Positions 55,007 to 63,999 of a stretch of 64,000 bases of DNA are shown here, in pieces; position 1 is the first letter of the stretch; each line of letters starts with the position of its first letter. A program made the position numbers and the translations under genes. Under the pieces are notes generated by a model, which worked only from the letters and a program-made list of their open reading frames with translations, did not search any database and had not been told where the DNA came from. The DNA lies in the NCBI RefSeq assembly GCF_028475105.1, contig NZ_CP116936.1, positions 4,649,501-4,713,500 of the forward strand, read 5' to 3'. The stretch comes from Micromonospora sp. LH3U1 (GTDB lineage: Bacteria; Actinomycetota; Actinomycetes; Mycobacteriales; Micromonosporaceae).

Positions 55007-55140
55007 GCCTCGACGAAGGGACGGTCGGATTCCTCGCCGCGCTCGACGGCAACATGGGTGCCGCAATCATGGCGTACGCAGGCGAGGAGCTCACCCGCCT
55101 CATCGGACGCCCCATCATGTCCCTGGTTGAAGGCGCCGTT
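55007..55140 (+). pseudogene. Possible SDR/NmrA oxidoreductase C-terminal fragment
   Basis: The frame reads GEELTRLIGRPIMSLVEGAV near its end, resembling the C-terminal segment ERLIGRPATPL of actinobacterial SDR/NmrA-type oxidoreductases. Nothing upstream in frame carries the Rossmann domain. This is a low-confidence remnant call. Confidence 0.4.
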
Positions 55141-55143
55141 ACG

Positions 55144-55323
55144 CCTACGTGCGCAACGTCGGTAAGGTCTCGCCGACCTGGCCTGAGGACCTGCGCCTGA
55201 TCGTCAGTGAGATCACCGACGCCGCCGCGATCGACCACGCCGTGACCGGCGCGGACCCGGTTATCTCCGCGCTCGGTCCCGTGGACCGCAAGCCCACCGG
55301 CCTGCCGCTCGTCCTCGGGTAGG
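55144..55323 (+). pseudogene. NAD(P)H-binding oxidoreductase N-terminal fragment
   Basis: About 59 codons ending in TAG encode a segment typical of NAD(P)H-binding (NmrA-like) proteins: RNVGKVSPTWPEDLRLIV, DAAAIDHAVTGADPVISALGP and DRKPTGLPLV. The first strand with the glycine motif and the rest of the protein are missing. It adjoins another oxidoreductase-like fragment, so this stretch is a graveyard of dehydrogenase genes. Confidence 0.6.
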
Positions 55324-55429
55324 TGGCCACCGGCGCACCAGGACGGACACGCGGTGTCCTGCCAGAACGGGTCGTCCGAGGCGAATACGGTTGGATCGAC
55401 GCTTCTGCGAGTTCAGCGGCGCGGACGAG

Positions 55430-55600
55430 CAGGTCAGCGAGCCGTACTGTCTATCTGCGCCGCCAAAGCCGCGACCCCGACGACCACCGCGCCCAGCCGA
55501 ACTTGATCGAGCTGACCGTCAACGAGATCCGCCGTCTCGTCAACGCGTTCCTCGATGATGCTGCTGGCCGTGTGGATCACATCCCGGACGGTGTCCTCGT
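55430..55600 (+). pseudogene. Possible transposase C-terminal remnant
   Basis: A frame with RRQSRDPDDHRAQ followed by IELTVNEIRRLVNAF resembles the C-terminal tail of actinobacterial IS transposases (basic His/Arg stretch, then LTVxEIRRL). No catalytic domain is present. This is a weak call. The remaining DNA to 55820 contains no supported gene. Confidence 0.35.
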
Positions 55601-55820
55601 CGGCTTGGACGACCCGAGCGGCACCCCGCGATCTACCGCCGCAAGAAGGGCTCCGGCAAGACTCTGGCCGCGCTCGAGTCGATCCGCGCCCACGACCCGG
55701 AACAGGTGGTCGCGTTCCAGGTCGTTCAAGCGCAACGCCCGGGCCAGCGAGGCGTCTTGATCGGTTTCCCGGCCGGTCGTTCGGGTACCGCCGCTGGTCA
55801 GGACCAAGGAAGGGACACGC

Positions 55821-56009
55821 ATGACCGAGCGCGACGAGCGACGTGACGGGGAGCAGACCGGGGTGCCGCAGGACGAGGTGGCCCGCAGCACCCGGGCAGC
55901 GCAGGACGCCCACGGCGGCAGCATGGCGCCGGGGCTGGTCGACGACACGGGCCACCCGGTGGCGCAGGCCCCGGCCGACCGGTTGGCCGAGACCGAAAAC
56001 GCGGACTGA
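55821..56009 (+). CDS. Small acidic hydrophilic protein, unknown function
   Basis: This 62-residue protein is rich in Asp, Glu, Ala and Gly, with no hydrophobic core (MTERDERRDGEQTG at its start, LAETENAD at its end), and is probably disordered. ATG 55821 has a good AGGAAGGGA site upstream and the codon use is normal, so it is likely translated. It has no family I recognise. It lies between decayed genes and a transposase remnant. Confidence 0.55.
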   Translation: MTERDERRDGEQTGVPQDEVARSTRAAQDAHGGSMAPGLVDDTGHPVAQAPADRLAETENAD

Positions 56010-56082
56010 GGCACGGGCGGCGGGCTGGTCGGGAGCAGTCCCGGTCAGCCCGCCGCCCGGCCCACGAGACGGGTGCCGACCG

Positions 56083-56346
56083 GGGTTCCTGGACGCCCGG
56101 CTGGCCGATGTCGAGGTGGTGCCGGCGGGCTGGCGACGGCAGGTGGTCACCGAAGGCCGGCAGCCGGGCACGGTTGAGCGGGCCGGGTACACGTTCTGCG
56201 TGCTCTCCCAGTTCCACACCCGGCTGAAGCGGCGCGACATCCTTGCCGCAACGTCGTCGCGGTGGGCCGATCCTCGGGCCAAGTTGCTGGACGGCGCCGA
56301 GTGGCAGGCGAAACGGGAGATCCTGCTGGACCACTTCAGCCCGTGA
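56083..56346 (+). pseudogene. Tn3-family transposase fragment
   Basis: About 87 codons encode a recognisable internal piece of a Tn3-type transposase: GYTFCVLSQFHTRLKRRDILA followed by RWADPRAKLLDGAEW, which matches the conserved FCVLxxFHxxLKRRxIxA...RWADPRARLLxG block. The catalytic DDE region and both ends are absent. No 38-bp terminal repeats were found by eye. It ends four bases from a convergent gene, so an old insertion and deletion event is likely. Confidence 0.75.
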
Positions 56347-56349
56347 GCG

Positions 56350-57222
56350 TCAGTCCTCCGGCGCGGGCAATGGGCCGCCGCCGGCGGTCAGGCGCGGGTA
56401 CGGGTCGCGGGGCGGCACTTGGCGGAAGGCCGTCCCGGGGTCGGCGATCATGCGCAGCGGGTATCCGGAGTAGCCGATGTAGCGGCGCGGGATCAGCACC
56501 GGCGTGAGTGCCTCCTTGACCGCCGAAAGCCGGTCGTCGGCGAACGCGGTGATCGGCCCCGGGAAGCGCAGCACAGTCGCCGGGCCGGCAGGCAGCACGG
56601 CGAGACCCAGTGCCGCGGCCCGCGCGCCGAGGGCCCTCGGGCCGCCGAGCCGAGCCAGGTGGCCGCCAGTCAGCAGATTCCACCAGTAGTAGCCGCGCAC
56701 CCGGTGCCGGGTCAGCGTCGCCGAGATCCGATGGTCCATCGTGTACCAGGCGTCCCACGGCGACAGGTGCGGCCCGGTGCGGTCGTAGGTGACCCCGCCG
56801 GTGCACAGATCCAGAGGCTGCTGCCAGGCCAGAAGCAGTCCGGCTACCCGTTCGGCGGCGTCGTCGGTCTCGTCCGGCTCCCACAACGCTCCGGTCGGCG
56901 ACAGCGACAGGCTCAGGGCCGCCGCCGGCTGGAACGGGTCGCGCCACGCCTCGAAATGCCAGTGCTTCTCGTCGTCCGGGGTGCCGAGGTTCAGGCTGAA
57001 GACGTCCGGCCGGCCGGAATGCAGCGCGGCGAGCAGCGCGTCCCGGGCCGCCGGGCTCCAGTCGCGCTGCTCCGCCGATCCGGCTTCGGACCAGGCGATC
57101 TGCCGGATCGTCACCGGTCGCGCGGTGGTGTCGGCGAGCGCCGCCGCCATCCCGGCGGTCACCTCGTCGATCCGGTCGGCGAAGGCGGCGAGGGTCAGCA
57201 GCGAGTCGAAGTAGGCGAGCAC
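56350..57222 (-). CDS. Hypothetical protein, possibly immunity-like
   Basis: I do not recognise this 290-residue soluble protein with confidence. It is rich in Trp, Tyr and Pro, with HWHFEAWRDPF near residue 86, the run HRVRGYYWWNLLTGGHLARLGG near 180 and YIGYSGYPLRMIADPGTAFRQVPP near the end. The layout loosely recalls actinobacterial immunity-type proteins of polymorphic toxin systems, but no toxin gene adjoins. Codon use is normal. Its own start at 57222 has no strong ribosome site. Confidence 0.65.
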   Translation of the reverse strand: MLAYFDSLLTLAAFADRIDEVTAGMAAALADTTARPVTIRQIAWSEAGSAEQRDWSPAARDALLAALHSGRPDVFSLNLGTPDDEKHWHFEAWRDPFQPAAALSLSLSPTGALWEPDETDDAAERVAGLLLAWQQPLDLCTGGVTYDRTGPHLSPWDAWYTMDHRISATLTRHRVRGYYWWNLLTGGHLARLGGPRALGARAAALGLAVLPAGPATVLRFPGPITAFADDRLSAVKEALTPVLIPRRYIGYSGYPLRMIADPGTAFRQVPPRDPYPRLTAGGGPLPAPED

Positions 57223-57301
57223 GGACGGGCGGGGCGCCGGCGAGCGGCGTGGCTCGCCGACGTGCGGAGGCCCGGCCGGCGGCCTCCTCGTGCCCGTCCT
57301 G

Positions 57302-58768
57302 CTACGGGGCGGCGTTGAGCAGGTCTACCGCGATGTGCTGGCGGGCCGCGTCGGTGGCGTCGACCGGTCCGGCCCAGCGCAGGCCGTAGGTGTCCAGCGG
57401 AGTGCGGTTGTTGGCGAATGCGGTGTCGGCCTGTATCCGCAGATAGCCGGTGTACGGATGGTCGCTGAGGGCGGCGTTGAGCTGGCCGAGCCCACGGACG
57501 TGCGGGCCCTTGAAGGACGCGCCATCGGCCCCGCAGTTGTTGTTCGGCTCGCACGGATCGCGCAGGATGCCGCCGGAGTTGAGCTGGCTGCTCGTGGTGG
57601 CGGCGTTCGCGATCTGCCGGGCCCGAGTCAGCAGTGCCGCGTCGCCGGTGGCGCGGTGCAGCTCGGTCAACCCTGCCAACAGCACACCCTGGTTATACGA
57701 CCACACGGTGCGGCCGTTGTTGCGGCAGGTCGACAGGCTGATCCCGTCATTCACCAGGTTCGAGCTGTTGAGCATGCCAGTGCCCTGGAACCAGGCCCAC
57801 TCCTGCTGCGCCCGCTGGAGATAGGCGGTGTCACCCGGGATGCGATTGTGCAGCGCTGCGGTCACCTGTAGGTAGAGGCTGTTGGCGATGGCTGCCTTGT
57901 AGGCCCGGGCGGTGCTCCACCAGATGCCGCCACCGCACCGGGTGTCCCAGTAGGCGCTCATATGATCGGCGGCGGCGCGGGCGGTGGCCAGGTAACGCGC
58001 CTCGCCGGTCAGGTCGTAGGCGGCGATCCAGGCCATGGCCCACCAGCCGGTATCGTCGAGGTACTCGTTGCGGAACTGACCGAGCCACTTGTTGACGTTT
58101 CGGTCGTAGGTATTGGCGATCGCGTACCGGTAGCTGCCCATCCCGCTCACCCGGATGTTCTCGATCACGGCGCTGATCGCGTTCGCGGAGTTCCACCAGC
58201 CGGTCGTGTCGAACAGGCCGGTGTCGAGGTTGTAGCTCATCATCAGCCCGGTGGCGGCGGCGGTCCGGCGGTCGCTGGCGTTCCAGGTCGAGCGGGCCCA
58301 CGCGGTGCAGGCTGTCTCGGGCCGGTCACCGGCCTTGCCGCAGGCGCGCAGCGCCCCGACGCGGCTGGTGACCCAGTTGTCCACGTTGTACATAGCGGTG
58401 CGGCCGGTCCGTACGCCGGCGGGGATCGGGGCTAGGCCGAGCCGGCCGTCGGCGGCGAAGGTGCGACCGCCGTCGAAGGACCGCTCAAGCCAGGTCTGGT
58501 CGCCGGGGTTGCCATTGCCGATGACGGCCCAGGACATGGCCTCGGTGTCGTCGAAGTGCAGCGAGATCTGCCGGCCGTAGATGGTCGCGGTGACCGGGAC
58601 CCGGTCGGACGACGCCAGCGCGGCGTCACGACCGTCACAGTGCCGGTTGCAAATCACGGCCAGGGCGGCGGGAGCCGCAATCGCCGCGGGGGGCTTCGCC
58701 GTGACACCGAACCCGGCGAGCATGCCGGCTGCCAGCAGCGCGGCGAGCCGGGAGGTGGGGACGGACAT
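57302..58768 (-). CDS. Secreted GH76 family glycoside hydrolase (alpha-mannanase type)
   Basis: This 488-residue protein has a signal peptide (LAALLAAGMLAGFGVTA, cleavage near AIAAPA) and the six-hairpin fold of GH76 enzymes, which cleave alpha-1,6-mannan. The catalytic Asp pair is seen in EYLDDTGWWAMAW (about 238-239), with WWSTARAYKAAIANSLYLQ near 290 and TVWSYNQGVLLAGLTELHRATGD later. ATG 58768 has AAGGAG eight bases upstream; the preceding ATG at 58771 is also possible. It is alone in its transcription unit. Its likely target is fungal or yeast cell-wall mannan outside the cell. Confidence 0.88.
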   Translation of the reverse strand: MSVPTSRLAALLAAGMLAGFGVTAKPPAAIAAPAALAVICNRHCDGRDAALASSDRVPVTATIYGRQISLHFDDTEAMSWAVIGNGNPGDQTWLERSFDGGRTFAADGRLGLAPIPAGVRTGRTAMYNVDNWVTSRVGALRACGKAGDRPETACTAWARSTWNASDRRTAAATGLMMSYNLDTGLFDTTGWWNSANAISAVIENIRVSGMGSYRYAIANTYDRNVNKWLGQFRNEYLDDTGWWAMAWIAAYDLTGEARYLATARAAADHMSAYWDTRCGGGIWWSTARAYKAAIANSLYLQVTAALHNRIPGDTAYLQRAQQEWAWFQGTGMLNSSNLVNDGISLSTCRNNGRTVWSYNQGVLLAGLTELHRATGDAALLTRARQIANAATTSSQLNSGGILRDPCEPNNNCGADGASFKGPHVRGLGQLNAALSDHPYTGYLRIQADTAFANNRTPLDTYGLRWAGPVDATDAARQHIAVDLLNAAP

Positions 58769-58771
58769 CAT

Positions 58772-59796
58772 GACTCTCCTTGGGGGTAGGGAGTTGAGCC
58801 TGATGTTGCGGGGGACGGGTCCGCCGACTCGCCGGGCGTGCGCCACCGCATGCTTAAGGTCCGCCGCACGCTTAGGTCCGCCGCTTGCCCTGACGGCGCG
58901 AGACGCAGCCGCATGTTCAATCCGCGGATGTCTGCCTGGACGTCAGCGCTGTCGCATGTTCGCTCCGGCGAATCCCGCCAATTTATGGTTTCGGGGAGGA
59001 TCCGCGCGTAACTAGCGGGCGGAAGGAACAGCGCCGCCACGCTCCTCCACACGACCGTGACTCGGGCGTTCTCCGTCTTGGTTCCGGAGGCGTTGAACTG
59101 GAATAGGTGCGAGCACTCTTCCTCCAGTGGAAGCGGGACACCGACGCTCGATCGCCGACACGGCATCCGCTCAACGACGTGTCTGGTCAACCAAAGACAC
59201 CTTGGGGTAGTTGGCCTGGCACGCCGCTGCCTGGCGAGGCCAATCTATGATTGTTTCATCGAGATGTCTAGATGCTTTCCTGAATCGAGCCATCTTTTGC
59301 TCGACAGAGCGAAAGATGGTCTGCGGCAGGCCTGGACCGCTGATTCGGTTGGGGGCAACGGGCGGCGAAACGTCCGGCACGGGGTCCCCTCGGCGGAGAG
59401 GAGCAGGCCGACGACGTCTTCTCGACTCGCTGGACGTCACGCTCACCCCTGCCGACCTGGCCGACCTCGACGCGATGAGCGCCCCGCCGGTCGCGTACCG
59501 TCTGGCTTCGGCCAAGGTGGCATCCGGCCGCCTCTCACAGCAGCCCGTGAACCGCACACCCCGCGGTGACTGCCGCAACGGCGTATGTCAATGCGTTTTC
59601 GGTCGACCGAGGAGGCTCGCCCAGCGTTGGCGGCCGAGTACTGCTACCTACCCGAATCTTGTTGGGATCACGTCAGTGGCTGCTGCGGCCGGCAACCGCC
59701 TCCGCTCGCGTGTGCACCTGCAGTTGCGCCGAAGTGAACCTGATCACACGGTGAACGCATAGACCTAAACCTTGCCTGAGGTATTAGCGTGAGGAA
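58772..59796. other. Gene-poor region with short repeats and an aldo/keto reductase remnant
   Basis: No intact gene is supported. Near the GH76 start there are tandem copies of AGGTCCGCCGC (58856 and 58874) and direct repeats of GCATGTTC (58911 and 58954) that could be regulatory. At about 59418-59530 a plus-strand frame reads LDSLDVTLTPADLADLDAMSAP, matching the C-terminal end of aldo/keto reductases, so a decayed gene is present. AT content is raised around 59200-59320, consistent with noncoding or foreign DNA. Confidence 0.45.
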
Positions 59797-60210
59797 ATGA
59801 CCACGGTGCAGATCAACGAACAGACACGCAAAGCCGAAATTGAAGCGATCAGGCAGGTAGTATCCACCGTCGAACGCGCCCAGAACAACGAGCGCCCTGA
59901 TGAGTTCGTCAGCCTGTTTCGCGCCGACGCGATCTGGACAACTGGTCACGGCAAGCGGCTGTTCGGCCGCGAGGCGATCTCGGCATTCACCCGTCAGGTG
60001 CTTCCTGGCGGGATGCGGGACACCAGCGTGACGTTCGACATCGAACACGTGCTGTTCATCCGCCCCGACGTCGTCGCTGTCAAGGTTCGCCAGGTATATC
60101 AGACGCCCGACGGCCAAGATGTCGGCACCCCGATGTTCGTCATGGCCAAAGAGGATGGGCAATGGCGTCTCACCGCATGCCAGAACACCAGCGTGCTCAA
60201 CGACGAGTAA
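59797..60210 (+). CDS. SgcJ/EcaC-family NTF2-like protein
   Basis: This 137-residue protein has the NTF2-like cone fold of the SgcJ/EcaC family: EIEAIRQVVSTVERAQNNERPDEFVSLFRADAIWTTGHGKRLFGREAI, then VTFDIEHVLFIRPDVVAVKVRQVY and DGQWRLTACQNT. Family members occur near enediyne and other natural product genes and as stand-alone proteins, and their chemistry is mostly undefined. It has no signal peptide. No biosynthetic genes adjoin it here. It converges with the GH27 gene, separated by a strong terminator hairpin. Confidence 0.87.
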   Translation: MTTVQINEQTRKAEIEAIRQVVSTVERAQNNERPDEFVSLFRADAIWTTGHGKRLFGREAISAFTRQVLPGGMRDTSVTFDIEHVLFIRPDVVAVKVRQVYQTPDGQDVGTPMFVMAKEDGQWRLTACQNTSVLNDE

Positions 60211-60351
60211 CCCCAGGCCAAACGACGAGCTACAACCATCGCCCTTGGTGCTGATGTCGCATCGCTGTCCTCTTTCTGCGGGGCGGAGGAGTCATGCGCG
60301 GCAGACCGGCTCGTCCGGTCTTCCCCAGGCTGGAGCTGGGTTCGTCCGGAA

Positions 60352-60381
60352 CGGTGGGCACCCAAGGTCGGGTGCCCACCG
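60352..60381 (-). terminator. Strong terminator after the GH27 gene
   Basis: Twelve-base arms CGGTGGGCACCC and GGGTGCCCACCG pair perfectly around a 6-base loop, nine bases past the GH27 stop. It can serve the minus-strand gene and possibly the convergent plus-strand gene as well. Confidence 0.85.
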
Positions 60382-60390
60382 CCACCGAGG

Positions 60391-62049
60391 TCACTGAATC
60401 CGCAGGAAGTTGCCCTTGTACTGGGATCCGTTCCAGGTTCCGCCGTTCGCGTTGAGCTGGTAATTCGTGGTGCCGGACAACGGTGCAAGTTCTTCGAAGT
60501 CGGTGTACTGCTCTCCGTTGATCTTGAAGGTGACGTGCACCCGGGCTCCATAGATGAATCGCGGATCGGTCCGGTTGATGGTCACCACGGCGGGGCCTGC
60601 CGAGCTACTCGCGGTCTTGAGCAGGTTTCCGACCCACTTGTTGCCGTCCCGGGTCGCACCGTTGCCGTTCAGGTTGAGCGCGGTGGAGTCGTTGAAGGTG
60701 CCGACGTCCTCGTGGTCGTCGTGCCACTCGTCGTTGATCAGGAATTCCGTCCGCACCTGCAGGTCGGTGATCGTGCGGGTGTCGGTCTTGGTGATCTTGA
60801 CGACGTCCGGGGTCTCGGCGCCCGTGACCCGCAGCAGTGCGACGCCGTGTCCCGGGACGCTCACGGAGTAGCCGCCGGTGTGCGTTCCCCGGTCGGCCCT
60901 GTCATGCAGGTCCCGCACGGTGGCCGACCCGGTGCCGAGGCCAATGTCGCGCCAGTCGACCCGAATCGACTTCGCGGAGGTGGACCGATTCCACAGCGCG
61001 ACAGCGCGGACGCCATTGCCCTGCAACTTCTTCGACCAGACCTCCGTGTCGCCGATGTCGCGGATCTTACGGCCCTGCACCCCCAGCGGGTCCTGGTCGA
61101 CCGCGATCACCTCGGGGTTCAGCAGGATCTTCCTCGTCGCGGCGTTCATCGACGTCAGGTCGTTGCCGGCGATCAGGGGTGCGGCCATCAGCGCCCACAT
61201 GCTGAAGTGCGTCTGGTACTCGGTGTCGGTCATCCCGAGGCCACCGCCGTCACCGTTGCCGTAGTTGCCGACCTGCAGCATGTCCGGGTCGTTGAAGAAC
61301 CCGGGGTGGGCGTACATCGCGAAGGCGTTGTTCTTGTCGATGGCCTCGTCGACAGGCGTGAACTCAGTCTGCGAGTTGCGCGTGTAGTCGTCCATGACGT
61401 CGCCGGTGCTACGGGACATGTTGCCGGTCTTCGGAGCCCACGACTTGAAGCCCCAGGCGCAGATACTGAGGATGATGTCACGGCCGCTGGCGTCGAGCGC
61501 GTCGCGCATCGTCTCGTACTGCGTCTTCTGGTCCAGCGTCGCGTGGCAGTTGTCGTACTTGAGCAGGTCGACGCCCCACGACGCGTACGACCGGGCGTCC
61601 TGGTATTCGTAGCCTTGCGAGCCGGGCCTCTCGGCACAGGTCTGCGTCCCGCGGTCGGAGTAGACGCCGAATTTCAGCCCCCGGGCGTGCAGGTAGTCGC
61701 CGAGCGCCTTCATGCCACTCGGAAACCTCTCCGGGTCCGCGACGATGTTGCCGGAACTGTCCCGACTGGTCTGCCAGCAGTCGTCCAGGTTGACGAACTT
61801 GTAGCCGGCGTCGCGCATTCCGGTGCTGACCAGCGCATCGGCCTGCTTCTTGACGACGTTCTCATCGATGTTGCATTGGTAGTAGTTCCAGCTGTTCCAG
61901 CCCATCACGGGCGTGCGCCCCAACCCGTTCTCGATGGCAGCGGCGGGCTGGGTGCCGGCGTCGACCACCGCCGCGAGGGTGCTCACCAGGGCGGTCAGTG
62001 TCAACAACGCTGCCAAGCGCGGTTTCCGGTGTCCGTGGCGACTTTTCAC
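60391..62049 (-). CDS. Secreted GH27 alpha-galactosidase with two C-terminal repeat domains
   Basis: This 552-residue protein starts at GTG 62049, with AAAGGAG upstream, and has a signal peptide (AALLTLTALVSTLAAVVDA). The GH27 barrel opens with TPVMGWNSWN, has the nucleophile in LLKYDNC near residue 163 and the acid/base Asp in NDPDML near 255, and continues to a beta-sandwich near residue 400. Beyond this are two tandem units of about 65 residues: one begins ITKTDTRTITDLQV, the other INRTDPRFIYGARV, and each ends in NxNGxxxxGxxxxGN-x-L. Such a tail is not the usual CBM13 or CBM35. It probably binds a carbohydrate, which is inference. It should release galactose from alpha-galactosides outside the cell. 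Confidence 0.92.
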   Translation of the reverse strand: MKSRHGHRKPRLAALLTLTALVSTLAAVVDAGTQPAAAIENGLGRTPVMGWNSWNYYQCNIDENVVKKQADALVSTGMRDAGYKFVNLDDCWQTSRDSSGNIVADPERFPSGMKALGDYLHARGLKFGVYSDRGTQTCAERPGSQGYEYQDARSYASWGVDLLKYDNCHATLDQKTQYETMRDALDASGRDIILSICAWGFKSWAPKTGNMSRSTGDVMDDYTRNSQTEFTPVDEAIDKNNAFAMYAHPGFFNDPDMLQVGNYGNGDGGGLGMTDTEYQTHFSMWALMAAPLIAGNDLTSMNAATRKILLNPEVIAVDQDPLGVQGRKIRDIGDTEVWSKKLQGNGVRAVALWNRSTSAKSIRVDWRDIGLGTGSATVRDLHDRADRGTHTGGYSVSVPGHGVALLRVTGAETPDVVKITKTDTRTITDLQVRTEFLINDEWHDDHEDVGTFNDSTALNLNGNGATRDGNKWVGNLLKTASSSAGPAVVTINRTDPRFIYGARVHVTFKINGEQYTDFEELAPLSGTTNYQLNANGGTWNGSQYKGNFLRIQ

Positions 62050-62202
62050 AAGGGCTCCTTTGTCGGGCAGGAAGGGGCAGGGGACGGCAGAGGGGGGCAT
62101 GCGGCTCGACCGCCGGAGTCGATGAGCGTTTCGACGGCTCCGAGTGTTTTGATCAGACAGATGTGTCTCTGGTCCGTGGCGGCATCGGTCACATCGCGGG
62201 CG

Positions 62203-63999
62203 TCAAGCGCGCGACCACTTCTGGTTGCCGCCGCCGTTGCAGGGCCAGAGTTGCAGCAGGGTGCCGTTGGCCGTTGCCGCGCCGGTCGCGTCCAGGCACT
62301 TGCCGGAGGCGACGCCGACGATGGTGCCGTCGGCGTTGATGTTCCACTGCTGGTGGGCGCCGCCGTTGCAGTCGAAGATGGTGACTCCCGCGCCGTCGGC
62401 GGTACTCGCGCTGTCGACCTCCAGGCATTTGGTGCCGTACACCCTCAGCTCCCGTGATGCCGTCGCCGCCCAGGCCTGGTTGGCGCCGCCGTTGCAGTCG
62501 AAGAGCTCGACGCGGGTCCGGTTGGTCTGGCTGTTGAAGGGCACGTCGACGCATCGCCCGGACGCCTGGCCCCGCAGGACGCTGCCCGTGTCGGACCCGC
62601 AGGTGGTCAAGCCGGTGGTGTAGGGGCAGACGACCGAGGCGAAACCGCCACGCTCCAGCATCGCCACGGACAGGCTGGCCGTGTTGGTGACGACCCTGGT
62701 CTCGCGTACCAGCGCCGAGTTGGACCCGTCCCGGACGGTCTCCAGAAGCCACTGACCACCGCCGAGGAAGTTCAGTGGCGCCGAGTAGGTCCTGGCGGAT
62801 TGGGCGTTGATCCCGCCGACGTACCACCTTCCGCCGTTGCGGCGGGCGAGGTACGCGTCCTGACCGGGTCGGCCGCCGAGCACTCGGGTTTCGTCCCAGG
62901 CGGTGGGGATCTGGTTGAGGATGCGCAGTGCCTCGGGTCGGGCCTCGTAGCTTTCGGGGTTGTCACCGAGGTGCTGCCAGCCGGACTCGAAGACGATCGA
63001 CGTGGCGAGCTCGTGTGCGGGGGTGGTGTCGCGGTTGTACGGGCTGAACACGACCGGGGTGTAGTCCATGCTCGAGATGACGTTGCGAGTGAACGGCAGG
63101 ATGGTGTTCTTCGTCGCTCGCAGGTACTGCTCGGCGCCGTGTACCGCTTCGGCGGTCAGCACATGCGGCCAGGTGCGTTGCATGCCGCGCGGGGTGGCCG
63201 AGCCGTGGAAGTTGACCATGAGCTGCAGTTCGGCGGTACGGGCGAGGATCGCGTCGTACCACTGCAGGGTCGGTTGGGTGAACTCGTAGCTGAAGTCGAC
63301 CTTGATGCCGGCCACTCCCCAGCTCTGGATCCGTGGCAGCCATGTCTCACGCTGCGCCGCGGTCCAGAGGCTGGACGAGTTGAACCACAGGATCACCTGC
63401 ACGCCCTTGGACCGGGCGTAAGCGGTCACGGCGGGCGCCCAGCTCTCCTGCCAGCCTTCATCGATGAGCACGTAGCCCCAGCCGTTACGCGCGGCGAAGT
63501 CGATGTACTGACGCTGCCGGCTCTCGCTGGACGGGCTGGAGTGTTCGGTCAGCCAGGACCAGGCCACGGTGTCGGGCCGGACCCAGGATGGGTTGTTCAC
63601 CCGTGACGGCGCCGAGAGGTCGTCGACGATCGTCGACTGCGTGACCGTGGCCAGACTACCGACGGCCGCGGTGCGCCACGGCGTCGACAGCGGCAGGCTC
63701 GTGGTCACGGTCGAGCTGTCCAGCGAGGTGCCGTAGGTCCCCGACCCGACGGAGTGCGTCAGGCTCGCCCCCGCGTACCGACCGTCGAGGTTGGTCTCGG
63801 CGAGCAGCGCGAAGCTCCCGCCGGCTTCGAACAGCGCCGGCACCCGGAAGGTGCCGGCGGCCGCTGCACCCGCGGTCGTCTGAACCGGATACCCCTGGTC
63901 CTCGCGGTGGGCGGGCAACAGCCAGGCATTCGAGGACGTCGGCACGGTCCAGGACGAAGCCTCCCGGCGCACGGTGACCGAGCCGCTGCCGGGCAACAC
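62203..63999 (-). CDS. GH97-family glycoside hydrolase with ricin-type domain (5' end outside window)
   Basis: The visible 598 residues lack the natural start, which lies beyond 64000. The GH97 core is clear: ARNGWGYVLIDEGW, GIKVDF with a candidate nucleophile Asp, and NFHGSATPRGMQRTWPHVLTAEAVHGAEQY. The Asp in KVDF and the NFHG segment fit the retaining, alpha-galactosidase-like branch of GH97. The C-terminal 130 residues form a ricin-type beta-trefoil with QxW repeats (NQAW, HQQW, NQKW). It is secreted in all likelihood. Together with the downstream GH27 gene on the same strand, it suggests a shared alpha-galactoside target. The 103-154-base gap to the GH27 gene holds no gene. Confidence 0.9.
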   Translation of the reverse strand: MLPGSGSVTVRREASSWTVPTSSNAWLLPAHREDQGYPVQTTAGAAAAGTFRVPALFEAGGSFALLAETNLDGRYAGASLTHSVGSGTYGTSLDSSTVTTSLPLSTPWRTAAVGSLATVTQSTIVDDLSAPSRVNNPSWVRPDTVAWSWLTEHSSPSSESRQRQYIDFAARNGWGYVLIDEGWQESWAPAVTAYARSKGVQVILWFNSSSLWTAAQRETWLPRIQSWGVAGIKVDFSYEFTQPTLQWYDAILARTAELQLMVNFHGSATPRGMQRTWPHVLTAEAVHGAEQYLRATKNTILPFTRNVISSMDYTPVVFSPYNRDTTPAHELATSIVFESGWQHLGDNPESYEARPEALRILNQIPTAWDETRVLGGRPGQDAYLARRNGGRWYVGGINAQSARTYSAPLNFLGGGQWLLETVRDGSNSALVRETRVVTNTASLSVAMLERGGFASVVCPYTTGLTTCGSDTGSVLRGQASGRCVDVPFNSQTNRTRVELFDCNGGANQAWAATASRELRVYGTKCLEVDSASTADGAGVTIFDCNGGAHQQWNINADGTIVGVASGKCLDATGAATANGTLLQLWPCNGGGNQKWSRA

